A DNA stretch of 64,000 nt from Pseudomonas iranensis (GTDB lineage Bacteria > Pseudomonadota > Gammaproteobacteria > Pseudomonadales > Pseudomonadaceae), in the NCBI RefSeq assembly GCF_014268585.2, contig NZ_CP077092.1, forward strand, positions 4,278,001-4,342,000, read 5' to 3'. Of this stretch, positions 24,351-33,553 are shown one piece after another. Under the pieces are notes generated by a model. That model was not told the origin of the DNA and did no database searches. It saw nothing but the letters and a program-made list of their open reading frames with translations. The stretch's first letter is position 1; the number at the start of each line of letters is the position of its first letter. A program made the translations under genes and the position numbers.

Positions 24351-25459
24351 CGAACGACACCCTTGATGATTTCGTCCATGGCCACGGTTTTCGCTTCGAT
24401 TTCGCGGCAAGTGTCGGTCAGGCGCTTGCCGAAATCCGCCAAGGCATTGGGCGCGTAGACGGTGTTGATGATGGTGTCGACGTCGATGTCGCCGCCGTTG
24501 ATCACCCAGTCGTCGACGCCCATGTCCTGATAGGCGCCAAAGCCTTTGCGCTCGTAGCTGATGTGATACGCCGGCACGCCGGAGAGCAGCGATTCGATGG
24601 CGCCGTGCAGACGCACCGAGATCACCAGGTCCGGTTGGTACTTGGCGATGGTTGCCTTAAGCGACAGCAGGTCTTCGTTGATGCCCAGCTCGCGGTAGAA
24701 CGCGCCGTCATCGTTGCCACGTACGGCGCTTTGCACGGCACAGACCACTTTGCTTTTGTTCTTCAGACGCTGCAGCAGCAGTTTCAGATTGGCCACGTAA
24801 GCGACCTTCTTCTCTTTGCTCCACTCCGGCGGCTTGCGCAGCACCACGCACACCGTCGCCGGCGAAGCGGCGCAGCGGGTGAATTTCGGTTGCTGAAGAA
24901 TCTTGCTCGCCAGCGACTGCACGGCCAGATCCGGCGCGCGGTAGACGTTTTCGCAAGCATCGAAAATCGCCGAGGAACGGTTGTCACGCACGAACACCGC
25001 ATCGGCGCTGGCGTAGTGCTCGACAATCTTGCTGCTCTCGCCGTGGAACGGGCCGATGCTCTGCGGCAGGTACACCGACGGCACTTTGCTGAGAATCGCG
25101 GTTTCCAGTTGCTTGGCATGGCCGAGCTTCAGCTTGATGTGCTCGAAGGCGCTTTTCGAACGCATGTAACCGCCGCCGACACCGACGATCAGATCGGTCT
25201 TCTTCAGCAGATCGGCGAGCCCGGCGTAGGACTGATTGAGAAACACCGCTTGCTTGACCCGGCCCAGACCTTTGGCCGCCATCACCGGCGCATCGAAACG
25301 CGGGTGCGGCAGATAGTTGAACGACTCAGGGTCGGACGCCACGACACTGATCGCGGTGTCGTCACCGAAGTTACGCTGCACCAGAGCAATGGCCAGATCG
25401 ACGAGCAGACCGTCACCGGAGTTGGACGCACTGTAGCCATGCAAAATCGTTACGTTCAT
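24347..25459 (-). CDS. Polysaccharide pyruvyl transferase family protein (WcaK-like)
   Basis: A 370-residue protein with family hallmarks: N-terminal HGYSASNSGDGLLVDL, the glycine-rich IVGVGGGYMRS (about 91-101), YLPQSIGPF (about 126-134) and the C-terminal RLHGAIESLLSGVP (about 272-285). These enzymes add a pyruvate ketal from phosphoenolpyruvate to a hexose, often the 4,6 position of galactose, making the polymer acidic. It sits in the operon between the GT4 and the Wzx-like gene. Confidence 0.88.
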   Translation of the reverse strand: MNVTILHGYSASNSGDGLLVDLAIALVQRNFGDDTAISVVASDPESFNYLPHPRFDAPVMAAKGLGRVKQAVFLNQSYAGLADLLKKTDLIVGVGGGYMRSKSAFEHIKLKLGHAKQLETAILSKVPSVYLPQSIGPFHGESSKIVEHYASADAVFVRDNRSSAIFDACENVYRAPDLAVQSLASKILQQPKFTRCAASPATVCVVLRKPPEWSKEKKVAYVANLKLLLQRLKNKSKVVCAVQSAVRGNDDGAFYRELGINEDLLSLKATIAKYQPDLVISVRLHGAIESLLSGVPAYHISYERKGFGAYQDMGVDDWVINGGDIDVDTIINTVYAPNALADFGKRLTDTCREIEAKTVAMDEIIKGVVR

Positions 25460-25474
25460 AAGCTTGAGTTCTAC

Positions 25475-26557
25475 TTAATAAGTGGGAGCGTGATACAGGT
25501 CGTAGGTCTGGCGGATCATCAACGCGGCGCTGAAGCGTTCGCGGACAATACTCCGGCCTTCATTGCCAAGGTCGAGCAGGCGCGGCTTCTGGATGATCGT
25601 CAACACGTCGGCCAGCGCCTGGTGATCGCCGGACGGAAAGACGTAGCCGGAGACTTCGTTGGTGACCAGTTCCGGCAGCGAGGTGCAGTTGCTGGCGATC
25701 ACCGGCAGTCCCATGGCCATGCCTTCCAGCGGCACCATGGCAAAGCCTTCCCAGCGACTCGGCACGATCAGCGCATCGGCTTTCTGATACAGCGCCTGCA
25801 CTTCACTCGGCGTCACCCAAGGCAGGTACTCGACCGAATCCATCGGCGGGCACTCGACCGAGTCCTCATTGACCGCACTGCCAACCACCGTCAGTTTGAG
25901 GTCGTTGCGATTGACCTTGGCGTAGGCCTTGAGCAGGACGTCGAAGCCTTTCTGGTAATCCAGGCGCCCGACGAACAGCAGATGAATCGGCTCGGCGCCA
26001 GCGCTTTTCGGTGCGTCATCCTTGTGATGAATGCCGTTGTAGATCAGCTTCATGCGCTTGCGCTCGATGCCGAAACGCGCGGCTTTATCCAGCTCGTACT
26101 GGCTGACGCAGATGATCACGTCGGTGACTTTCTGCAGCACCCGCTCGATCCACGCATAGACCTTCTGCTTGGTCGGCGAGCTTTCCATCAAGAACGAAAA
26201 CGCGTGCGGGCAGTAGACGATTTTCGGCTTGCGCCATGGTCGCAACAGCACGCACACCACACGGCCGATCACCCCGGAAAAGGTGCTGTGCAAATGCACC
26301 ACGTCGGGCTTTTCCTTGAGCAGCACCTGGCTCAGACGCCAGGCGAAACGCAGCAGCGATGGCACGTTGCGACCGCTGCGCGGGAATGTGCGCACTTGTT
26401 GCGGGGCGATGCCGTGCAGCTCCTTGGCCTGATCCTCGGGCACCAGATAGACCAGTTGATAATTCGCCGCGTCATCTTCGGGGGATGCCGAGATCGTGCG
26501 GATCACCGTCGCCACGCCACCTTTGATGGTCTCTGCCACGTGCAGTATTTTTTTCAC
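25475..26557 (-). CDS. GT4-family glycosyltransferase
   Basis: A 360-residue cytoplasmic GT-B enzyme. The start is a GTG at 26557. The N-terminal glycine-rich loop AETIKGGVATVI, the LLFVGRLDYQKGFD linker (near 207-220) and the C-terminal PSRWEGFAMVPLEGMAMGLP with EGFAMVPLE typical of the retaining GT4 family are clear. Retaining enzymes make alpha linkages from UDP-alpha-sugars. It is the only non-initiating glycosyltransferase in the locus, so it probably adds the second sugar, perhaps galactose, of the repeat. Confidence 0.88.
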   Translation of the reverse strand: MKKILHVAETIKGGVATVIRTISASPEDDAANYQLVYLVPEDQAKELHGIAPQQVRTFPRSGRNVPSLLRFAWRLSQVLLKEKPDVVHLHSTFSGVIGRVVCVLLRPWRKPKIVYCPHAFSFLMESSPTKQKVYAWIERVLQKVTDVIICVSQYELDKAARFGIERKRMKLIYNGIHHKDDAPKSAGAEPIHLLFVGRLDYQKGFDVLLKAYAKVNRNDLKLTVVGSAVNEDSVECPPMDSVEYLPWVTPSEVQALYQKADALIVPSRWEGFAMVPLEGMAMGLPVIASNCTSLPELVTNEVSGYVFPSGDHQALADVLTIIQKPRLLDLGNEGRSIVRERFSAALMIRQTYDLYHAPTY

Positions 26558-26597
26558 AACTCACCCACTTCAAACAGGAAAGAACAATCGGCAACCA

Positions 26598-28820
26598 TCA
26601 GGATTTGTCGGACGCGTATTCGTAGTTGTAATAGCCAGTGCCGCCGTAATAGCTGGCCGCACGCTTCTCGACGCCGTTGAACACCGCGCCTTTCAGCTCG
26701 ATACCGTTTTGGGCGAAGCGGCGAATGGTCAGTTCGATCTCTTTGGCCGGGTTCACGCCGAAGCGGGTGACGATCAGGCTGATGCCGGCTTCGCGACCGA
26801 CGATGGCAGCATCGGTCACCGCCAGCAGTGGCGGCGTGTCGATGATCACCAAGTCGTAGCGCTCGCTGAGTTCTGCCAGCAGTTCGCGGAAGTTGGCGTG
26901 CATCAGCAGCTCGGAAGGATTGGGCGGCACCTGTCCCCGGCTGATGAAGTGCAGGTTGTCGACTTCGACTTTGTTGATCGCCTGCTCAAGGGTGCAGCGC
27001 TTGACCAGCAGGTCGGACAGCCCGTTGCTGATCGGGGTGTTGAGGGTTTTGTGCAGGTGCCCTTTGCGCATGTCGGCATCGATCAGCACCACGCGCTGGC
27101 CGCTGAGGGCCATGACCGCCGCAAGGTTGGACGAGACGAAGGTCTTGCCGACCTGTGGGCTCGGCCCGGAAATCATGATGCGGTTGTTGGTCGAATCGAG
27201 CCCGGCAAAGTGCAGGCAGGTGCGCAGGCTGCGGATCGATTCGATCGACAGATCGGTCGGGTTGCGCAGCGCCAGCAGGTACGCCGGCTTGTCGACGCCA
27301 TCGCGGGCGCGGCCCTTTTTGTTGTCCTCTTCTTCCTGCAAGGCACTGTAGGGAATCGACGCATAAACCGGCAGGCCCAACTGCTCGATGCCTTCCGGGC
27401 CTTCAAGGCCTCGGCTGAGGGATTTGCGCAGCAGCACCAGCGCCACGCCGACAAACGCGCCGAGCAATGTCGCGATCAGCACGATCAGTGGTTTCTTCGG
27501 TTTGATCGGATTGGTCAGGTCGACATCGGCAGTGTCGATCAGGCGCACGTTGCCGACGGCCCCGGCGCGTACGATGTCGAGTTCTTGGGATTTGTTCAGC
27601 AACTGCGTGTAGATCTGCGAAGCCACCTCGACGTCGCGGGTCAGGTTGAGCAATTCCTGCTGAGTAGCCGGCAAGTCCTGAACCTTGCCCTCGAGGGATT
27701 TCTGCTGCTGGGTCAATTCGCCGATCTGCGTCATCAAGGCGCGATAGGCCGGGTGCTGTTTGGTGAACTTGCGATCGAGTTCGGCCTGCTGCATTTTCAG
27801 CTCGGAGATGCGCGTTTCCAGCGCCACCGACTGGCCCAGCACCGACTGGGTTTCCAGCGAGATGTTCACGGTCTTGCCGTGGGTCTGGTAGGCATTCAAG
27901 GCGTCGCTGGCCTTGGCCAGATCACGCTTGACCTGGGGCAACTGGCTTTGCAGAAACGCGAGGCTCTGCGCGGCTTCCGCCGAAGTTCGGCGCACGTTTT
28001 GCTCGACATAGAGCGAGGCGATCTTGTTGAGGATCTTCACCGCCTCGGCCGCGTCCGAGCTGGCCAGCGCCAGACGAATGATCCCCGACTCCTTGCCCTG
28101 TTCGGAGATATCCAGCGCGTCCTGATAGCCCTGAATGGTCACGATGCGTGGATTGCGCACCACCTGAAAGCGCGTGCCGGGGTTGGCCGACAAGTGCGCG
28201 ATCTGCCCTTCTACGCCGTCGTTGGCAAACGCTTCGCCGGCCACGCCTTCGGCGAGCAGATTGTCGTTTTCATCGAACAGCTGAAAACGCTGCTGCTCGC
28301 CGGCGATCAGGGTGAGTTTCTTGCCGAGCAGGTCCTTCGGCAATTGCAGCCGGTTGAACTCCAGACGCTCGCCACCCCAGGCGTAACTGTTCAAACCGAA
28401 ACGCGGCGGCGCGACGCTGGTCTCGCTGTCTCCGCGATAGCGCCGCGAAAGAAAGCCGCCGAGCAACGGGAACGTGTTGGGGGTGACGTCGATATCCAGG
28501 CGCAGGTCGTCAACGGTTTTGCCGATCACCGCGCGGGATTTGATGATGCCGATTTCGGTCACCGACGGCGATTGCCCACCGAGCATGCTGTTGAGGTCGG
28601 AGAAACCGAGCATGTCGTTCTTTTTCGGTTCGACCTGCACCAGCGCGTTCGCCAGGTACACCGGCGTCGCCAGAACCGCATAGGCGACGCCGGTGACCAT
28701 GAAGGCACCGGTCAGCGCGCCGATCAGCCACTTCTGGTCGATCAGGCTGCCGAAGATGCCGAGCAGATCAATACTGTCTTGATCATTGTCGCGGGTGCCG
28801 ATTACGGACGGTAACTGCAT
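26598..28820 (-). CDS. wzc: Wzc-type polysaccharide co-polymerase / tyrosine autokinase
   Basis: A 740-residue inner-membrane protein. It has a Wzz-like N-terminal chain-length domain with a membrane helix near residues 32-52 and another near 430, a long coiled-coil periplasmic region, and a cytoplasmic BY-kinase: Walker A SGPSPQVGKT (about 547-556), Walker A' VVLIDADMRKG and Walker B LVIIDTPPLL. The last 20 residues hold six tyrosines (724, 725, 730, 731, 733, 735), the autophosphorylation cluster. It controls length and export with Wza and is reset by the Wzb phosphatase next to it. Confidence 0.93.
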   Translation of the reverse strand: MQLPSVIGTRDNDQDSIDLLGIFGSLIDQKWLIGALTGAFMVTGVAYAVLATPVYLANALVQVEPKKNDMLGFSDLNSMLGGQSPSVTEIGIIKSRAVIGKTVDDLRLDIDVTPNTFPLLGGFLSRRYRGDSETSVAPPRFGLNSYAWGGERLEFNRLQLPKDLLGKKLTLIAGEQQRFQLFDENDNLLAEGVAGEAFANDGVEGQIAHLSANPGTRFQVVRNPRIVTIQGYQDALDISEQGKESGIIRLALASSDAAEAVKILNKIASLYVEQNVRRTSAEAAQSLAFLQSQLPQVKRDLAKASDALNAYQTHGKTVNISLETQSVLGQSVALETRISELKMQQAELDRKFTKQHPAYRALMTQIGELTQQQKSLEGKVQDLPATQQELLNLTRDVEVASQIYTQLLNKSQELDIVRAGAVGNVRLIDTADVDLTNPIKPKKPLIVLIATLLGAFVGVALVLLRKSLSRGLEGPEGIEQLGLPVYASIPYSALQEEEDNKKGRARDGVDKPAYLLALRNPTDLSIESIRSLRTCLHFAGLDSTNNRIMISGPSPQVGKTFVSSNLAAVMALSGQRVVLIDADMRKGHLHKTLNTPISNGLSDLLVKRCTLEQAINKVEVDNLHFISRGQVPPNPSELLMHANFRELLAELSERYDLVIIDTPPLLAVTDAAIVGREAGISLIVTRFGVNPAKEIELTIRRFAQNGIELKGAVFNGVEKRAASYYGGTGYYNYEYASDKS

Positions 28821-28859
28821 AAGTCTGTTCTTACCATTTACTGTTCTGAAGAAGATTCA

Positions 28860-29300
28860 TCAATGCCCGAGACGCTTTGCCCATGAACTAACAGCATCTT
28901 CAATCAATGCGTGGGCATGAATAAACGCGGCTTTGCCTTGACGATACGGATCATGTATTTCGCGCTCGCTCTGCCACTTGCCGAGCAGAAACACTTTGCC
29001 TCGGGCGTGCGAGGCAATCTTCAGCACTTGATTGACGTGGGCCTTTTCCATGACCAGGATCAGGTCCGAGTCATTGACGATGTCCGAAGTCAGTTGCCGC
29101 GCCTTGAAGGCCTCGGCGCAATGCCCGTGCTCTTCGAGAATCTGCCGCGCCGAGGCTTCCACGCCCTCGCCCACGCGGGCGGACAGGCCGGCAGAGGACA
29201 CGGTGATGGCGGAGGGGCCCAGCGCGTTGCGCAGCAGCAGTTCAGCCGTCGGACTTCGGCATATATTGCCCACGCAGACAACGAGGATCTTTTTGAACAA
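28860..29300 (-). CDS. wzb: Low-molecular-weight protein-tyrosine phosphatase Wzb
   Basis: A 146-residue LMW-PTP with P-loop CVGNICRS (Cys9, Arg15) and the DPYR motif (Asp117). Wzb removes phosphates from the Wzc tyrosine cluster so that the kinase cycles. The start is a TTG at 29300 with GGAAAG upstream. It is the first gene of the minus-strand operon and is divergent from the secreted glycoside hydrolase. Confidence 0.93.
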   Translation of the reverse strand: MFKKILVVCVGNICRSPTAELLLRNALGPSAITVSSAGLSARVGEGVEASARQILEEHGHCAEAFKARQLTSDIVNDSDLILVMEKAHVNQVLKIASHARGKVFLLGKWQSEREIHDPYRQGKAAFIHAHALIEDAVSSWAKRLGH

Positions 29301-29589
29301 GTCTTGCTTTCCTGTGTAATATCAAACAGCCAACATGCCGTGAAAATTAATGAACCCTCACGACTTTCCTGCACTCAGAAATAGCTTCGCCCTGTTAGTA
29401 CAGGAACATTAAGTACCACAGCGTTTTAAGCCGCCCCAACCACAATTAGCGGACTAAAAATAACTGTGATTTTCAGTTGCTGTTTTCCTGACAAAAAATA
29501 ACATTTGCGCACTTAGTGCCATCACCGTTATCGGAAATTGAGTAACGGGATAAATATTCGTAGTTGTCATTCTCTTCAGGAGAGCAGAC
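29301..29589. promoter_or_regulatory. Divergent AT-rich control region of the main exopolysaccharide operon
   Basis: Separates wzb from the divergent hydrolase gene. It contains CTGTTAG at 29393-29399 and an inverted repeat CCGTTA (29525-29530) / TAACGG (29543-29548). The hydrolase gene has CAGGAGAGCAGAC before its ATG. Promoters in both directions are expected; no -35/-10 pair stands out. Confidence 0.45.
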
Positions 29590-30546
29590 ATGAAAACAGC
29601 ACAGCGCAATACACTCGCCGCCCTCGCCCTGATGGCGCTCGGTGCCACCAGCCAGGGTCACGCCAGTGAGCTGTTCCCCAACCTTCCAGCGAAAACCATT
29701 GGCGTGCAGGTGAAAATTCAGAGCTTCACCGCCGCCGATGCCGCGCAAATCAAGGCCGCAGGCTTCAGCTTTGTGCGCTTCGGCGTGTGGAGTGACAGCC
29801 TCACCGCCAAGACGTATCAGAAACAGGTCAGCGACGCCTTCGCCGCCGCCGCTTCCGCCGGCCTGCCGGTGCTGCTGACGGTGCGCGCGATCAAGGCATT
29901 GCCGGCCACGTCGCCGGAGGAGCTGGACGCCGCCGGCGGTAAGTTCGCCAACACCGTGACCGGGCTGGAAAAAACCTGGAGTTCACAATTGGTAGCGATC
30001 GAAATATGGAACGAACCGGACCTGGAAACCTATTGGCCGACGCGCAATTTCGATACCACCTTCGTGCCGTTCATGGCCGGCATGTGCAAGGCCTTCGAAG
30101 GTCAGCCGCAGACGACGCCACGGGTCGGCTTCGGCTTCGCCCGGCCGCCAAGCGCGGGCTCGGCGTCGACGGTGGCGATGAAAAGTATCGTCAGCGATTA
30201 CCCCAAGTGCCTGAACGCCGTGTCCTATCACCCTTACGGCATGACCGCCACGCAGATCAGCAACGCACAGACCTTCATCCAGCAGAACTTCAATCTGCCG
30301 GGGGTCATCAGTGAATGGGGTGTTTCGGCCCTCGCCTCCAACGGTGGTCCTGAGGGGCAAGCAACCAAGATCAACGCGTTTATTACCGACGTTAAACGCC
30401 TCAATATTCCCCTGACCTCTATCTATGAATGGCGGAACAGTGAGTCGGGCAGCAACGATCGCGAGAAGAACTTCGGCTTTATCACCTCTGACGGCCAGCC
30501 AAAACCGGCGCGCTTGTCGGTAGAAGGTCTGTTGAACGCTGAGTAG
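29590..30546 (+). CDS. Secreted glycoside hydrolase (GH5/GH39-like TIM barrel) of the exopolysaccharide locus
   Basis: A 318-residue exported protein with a signal peptide (residues 1 to about 26, ending GHA). It has the clan GH-A pattern: acid/base Glu142 in IWNEPD and nucleophile Glu242 in ISEWGV, which fits a retaining hydrolase. This is shorter than PslG but analogous in placement. It probably cuts or trims the polymer in the periplasm or matrix. Substrate cannot be read from sequence; a terminus cut by REP is not seen. Confidence 0.8.
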   Translation: MKTAQRNTLAALALMALGATSQGHASELFPNLPAKTIGVQVKIQSFTAADAAQIKAAGFSFVRFGVWSDSLTAKTYQKQVSDAFAAAASAGLPVLLTVRAIKALPATSPEELDAAGGKFANTVTGLEKTWSSQLVAIEIWNEPDLETYWPTRNFDTTFVPFMAGMCKAFEGQPQTTPRVGFGFARPPSAGSASTVAMKSIVSDYPKCLNAVSYHPYGMTATQISNAQTFIQQNFNLPGVISEWGVSALASNGGPEGQATKINAFITDVKRLNIPLTSIYEWRNSESGSNDREKNFGFITSDGQPKPARLSVEGLLNAE

Positions 30547-30748
30547 GCATTGGGCAACCGGTCTGTTCACAGGTCGGTTGCTTTGAACCTGTGGGCTGTT
30601 TTGGCATCGTATTCAGCGACACCGCGCCCCACCTTTCAAACAATCGTTTTCAGGTTGTTGCCGCAGGGGCCATCGATCCACGAATGCACCCTTGAGCGCC
30701 CGTCAGCGCTCGGGTAATGTCTTCAGACCCATAGGATAGAGCACGCCC

Positions 30749-31675
30749 ATGACTTCCAAGCTGGAACAACTCAAACAGTTCACCACCGTGGTTGCCGACA
30801 CTGGCGACTTCGAAGCGATCGCCAGAGTCAAACCGACCGATGCCACCACCAACCCTTCCCTGCTGCTCAAGGCTTCGGCCATTCACGGTTACGCCGAACT
30901 GCTGAACGATTGCGTTCGCGACTGCAAGGGCGATGTCGGCCTGGCCAGCGACCGTTTCGGCGTCGCAGTGGGCAAGGAAATTCTCAACGTGGTTCCGGGC
31001 CGCATCTCCACCGAAGTGGATGCGCGCCTGTCCTTCGACCAGGATGCGATCCTCAAGCGTGCGCATCGTCTGATCGAGCTGTACGACAAGGCCGGCGTCG
31101 GCCGCGACCGCGTGCTGATCAAGATCGCCTCGACCTGGGAAGGCATCCGTGCCGCCGAGATCCTCGAGAAGGAAGGCATCCAGACCAACCTGACCCTGCT
31201 GTTTTCCTTCGCCCAGGCCGCCGCCTGCGCCGACGCCGGGGTGTTCCTGATTTCGCCGTTCGTGGGCCGTATCTACGACTGGTACAAGAAAGCCAACGGC
31301 AACGACTACACCGGCGCTGATGATCCGGGCGTGCAGTCGGTGACGCGCATCTACAACTACTACAAGGCCAACGACTACAAGACCGTGGTCATGGGCGCCA
31401 GCTTCCGTAACATCAACCAGATCGAACAACTGGCTGGCTGTGATCGCCTGACCATCAGCCCGGAACTGCTGGAGAAGCTCGCCGCCGACACCGGCAAGCT
31501 GGAACGCAAACTGGCGCCGGGCAATGCCGGTGAAGCACGCCTGAGCCTCAACGAAGCGCAATTCCGCTGGTTGTCCAACGAAGACGCAATGGCCACCGAG
31601 AAACTGGCTGAAGGCATCCGTCAGTTCGCCCGCGATCAGGAAAAACTGGAAGCATTGCTGCAGGCCAAGCTCTGA
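30749..31675 (+). CDS. tal: Transaldolase
   Basis: A 308-residue class I transaldolase of the pentose phosphate pathway that moves a dihydroxyacetone unit between sedoheptulose-7-phosphate and glyceraldehyde-3-phosphate. The Schiff-base lysine lies in VLIKIAST (Lys125). The N-terminal [13 protein letters not shown] and the FVGRIYDWY segments are typical. AGGATAGAGC precedes the ATG at 30749. A strong terminator follows. Confidence 0.95.
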   Translation: MTSKLEQLKQFTTVVADTGDFEAIARVKPTDATTNPSLLLKASAIHGYAELLNDCVRDCKGDVGLASDRFGVAVGKEILNVVPGRISTEVDARLSFDQDAILKRAHRLIELYDKAGVGRDRVLIKIASTWEGIRAAEILEKEGIQTNLTLLFSFAQAAACADAGVFLISPFVGRIYDWYKKANGNDYTGADDPGVQSVTRIYNYYKANDYKTVVMGASFRNINQIEQLAGCDRLTISPELLEKLAADTGKLERKLAPGNAGEARLSLNEAQFRWLSNEDAMATEKLAEGIRQFARDQEKLEALLQAKL

Positions 31676-31692
31676 TTTGATTTGTAGAATGC

Positions 31693-31727
31693 AAAAAGGG
31701 CGAACCTGTGAGGGTTCGCCCTTTTTC
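31693..31727 (+). terminator. Rho-independent terminator after tal
   Basis: AAAAAGGGCGAACC (31693-31706) pairs with GGTTCGCCCTTTTT (31713-31726) around a six-base loop, ending in a T-tract. Confidence 0.92.
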
Positions 31728-31768
31728 ATTTTGCCTGCACTGATAAATGTATCGACCGACCCGACGCC

Positions 31769-31858
31769 ATCGCGGGCAAGCCCGCTCCCACAGGGTATGT
31801 GGAGAACCCAAGTTTGAGGTTTCACGCGATCATTGTGGGAGCGGGCTTGCCCGCGATG
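31769..31858. repeat. REPIN-like doublet of the GGGCTTGCCCGC type
   Basis: Inverted unit (ATCGCGGGCAAGCCCGCTCC) and forward unit (GTGGGAGCGGGCTTGCCCGC) flank about 45 bp. This is a different REP class from the others in the window. Confidence 0.8.
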
Positions 31859-31889
31859 AGGCCAGCCCAGACACCATCAATTCATGAGG

Positions 31890-32372
31890 TCAGTGTCTTT
31901 CCAGGGCATTGACCAGATCATGAAACGCTTCCCGATTGGAATCGTTCAGGCCCATGAGAATCTTGTGCGCTTCCAGCACCTTGATTCGCACCACTTCTTC
32001 GGACTGGTCCTGATCCGGCAGGTCGTCCAGGCACTCCGGGCACGGCACCGGGTGGTTGACGATGTTGAACACCTGCTCGAAGCCCATCGATTGCAGCAGA
32101 CGGGTGATGTCTTCGTGGGTGGTGACAACCGTCGGCAACAGGCCGACCTTCTGCCGCGACAGGATCGACAGTTTGGCCAGCAGGCCCAAGGTGGTGCTGT
32201 CGATGCTGCGGGTTTCGGTCAAATCGATCACGATCGCGTTGAAATTCAGCGCGGTGAAGATTTTCTCAATAGTCGCATCCAACGCCGAACACAGGGTCAG
32301 GCGAACTTCACCGACGAACTTCAGGACGAAGGTGCCGTCCTGCTCGGCGAACTGGATTCTACCGGTACTCAT
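31890..32372 (-). CDS. rssC: STAS-domain anti-sigma factor antagonist RssC
   Basis: A 160-residue protein with an N-terminal STAS domain (about residues 8-108). The conserved phospho-site region is RSIDSTTLG (Ser59/Thr60). The C-terminal 50 residues carry a Cys pair (PCPECLDD) and a helical tail. In Pseudomonas the RssB phosphatase and RssC antagonist modulate RpoS control. Its ATG shares an A with the TAA stop of rssB, so the two are coupled. Confidence 0.82.
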   Translation of the reverse strand: MSTGRIQFAEQDGTFVLKFVGEVRLTLCSALDATIEKIFTALNFNAIVIDLTETRSIDSTTLGLLAKLSILSRQKVGLLPTVVTTHEDITRLLQSMGFEQVFNIVNHPVPCPECLDDLPDQDQSEEVVRIKVLEAHKILMGLNDSNREAFHDLVNALERH

Positions 32373-33553
32373 TAAAGATTCCTGCTCAACACCAACAGGG
32401 CGATATCATCCGGCATCTCCCCTAGCGTGGCCAAACCAAACACTTGCCGCAGACCATCCAGGCTGCCGCCCGCTGACTTCACCCGTTCGGGCAAAGCAGC
32501 CTCTTTTTCTTTGAGCGTTGCTTCCGGCAAAAGGTCCAGAATGCCATCAGACATCAGCGTCAGGCTGAACGTCGGCGGCAGCTCAAGCACGTGGTCTTCG
32601 TAAGTGGCTTCATTGAAAAGCCCCACCGGCAGACCACGGCCTTCGAGATAACGAACACTGTCAGGCGTGTACAACACAGGCAAAGGCAGATGGCCGCCAA
32701 TGCTATAGGTCAACAAACCGGTCTCCTCGTCGATGACTCCACCGACCATTGTGACGTGTTTACCCAGCTTACAACTGATCAGTCCCCGGTTGATATGACC
32801 GAGCACTTCCGAAGGCTTGAACTCCGGCAAGGTACCGCTGCGTTTCGACTCGAAGAGCAAACGCGTGGTCATGAACTTCAGCAGCACCGTGACGAAGGCT
32901 GATGACGCGCCATGCCCGGAAACATCCGCCAGATAAAACGCGACCCGGCGCTCGTCGACACGGAAATAGTCGACAAAATCACCCGACAGGTACAACGACG
33001 GGATGATCTGGTGGGCAAAATTGAATTCGTCGATGCTCCACGGGCTTTCCGGCAGCATGTTCATCTGCACCTGGCGACCGGCGTTCTGGTCTTCCTGGAG
33101 CAGGTTCAGGCTGGCTTCGAGCTCGCGGTTGGCCTTTTCCAGCTTCTCGCTGTAGCGCTGGTTTTCCAGCAGCAGCCGCGCACGATCCAGGGCCCGGCGC
33201 ACGGAGTGCTCGAGCACAGCCAGATCTTCGAGAGGCTTGATCAGGTAATCCGCCGCGCCCAGGCGCAGGGCCTCGACCGCGTCGTTCATCACCCCGGCAC
33301 CCGAAACCACGATCACCGGCGTATCGGGTGAGCGCTCGGTGACCTGACGGATCAGTTCGAGACCGCCCATCTGCGGCATACGCAGATCGCAGATGACCAG
33401 ATCGGGCTCGTCTTGCTCGAATACCTGAAGACCCTGTTGACCGTTGCCGGCCTGCAGGACGCTGAAACCACTGTCTTCCAGATAGGCCGCGAGGCTCGCG
33501 CGCACTACCTCGTCATCATCGATTATCAGCAGCGTGGCACTGGTTTTTGGCAT
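32372..33553 (-). CDS. rssB: Response regulator with PP2C phosphatase domain, RssB
   Basis: A 393-residue protein. The N-terminal receiver has the acidic pair DDDE (12-15), phospho-acceptor Asp56 (DLVICDLRMP) and Lys in LIKPLED; a coiled-coil linker spans about 125-155; and the C-terminal PP2C/SpoIIE-type domain carries SGDFVDYF, YLADVSGHGASSAF and MPDDIALLV. Pseudomonas RssB differs from the E. coli adaptor by having this phosphatase output. It probably dephosphorylates RssC and so affects RpoS levels. Confidence 0.88.
   Translation of the reverse strand: MPKTSATLLIIDDDEVVRASLAAYLEDSGFSVLQAGNGQQGLQVFEQDEPDLVICDLRMPQMGGLELIRQVTERSPDTPVIVVSGAGVMNDAVEALRLGAADYLIKPLEDLAVLEHSVRRALDRARLLLENQRYSEKLEKANRELEASLNLLQEDQNAGRQVQMNMLPESPWSIDEFNFAHQIIPSLYLSGDFVDYFRVDERRVAFYLADVSGHGASSAFVTVLLKFMTTRLLFESKRSGTLPEFKPSEVLGHINRGLISCKLGKHVTMVGGVIDEETGLLTYSIGGHLPLPVLYTPDSVRYLEGRGLPVGLFNEATYEDHVLELPPTFSLTLMSDGILDLLPEATLKEKEAALPERVKSAGGSLDGLRQVFGLATLGEMPDDIALLVLSRNL

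Noticed and set aside
24563..26680. Plus-strand ORF of 705 codons opposite the pyruvyltransferase and GT4 genes
   Set aside because: A GC-rich antisense frame crossing two real genes and their junction; no recognisable domain.
26496..28814. Plus-strand ORF of 772 codons opposite wzc
   Set aside because: Its reading frame is a shadow of the strongly supported wzc gene; its product is Arg/Gln/His-rich without family motifs and has no ribosome site.
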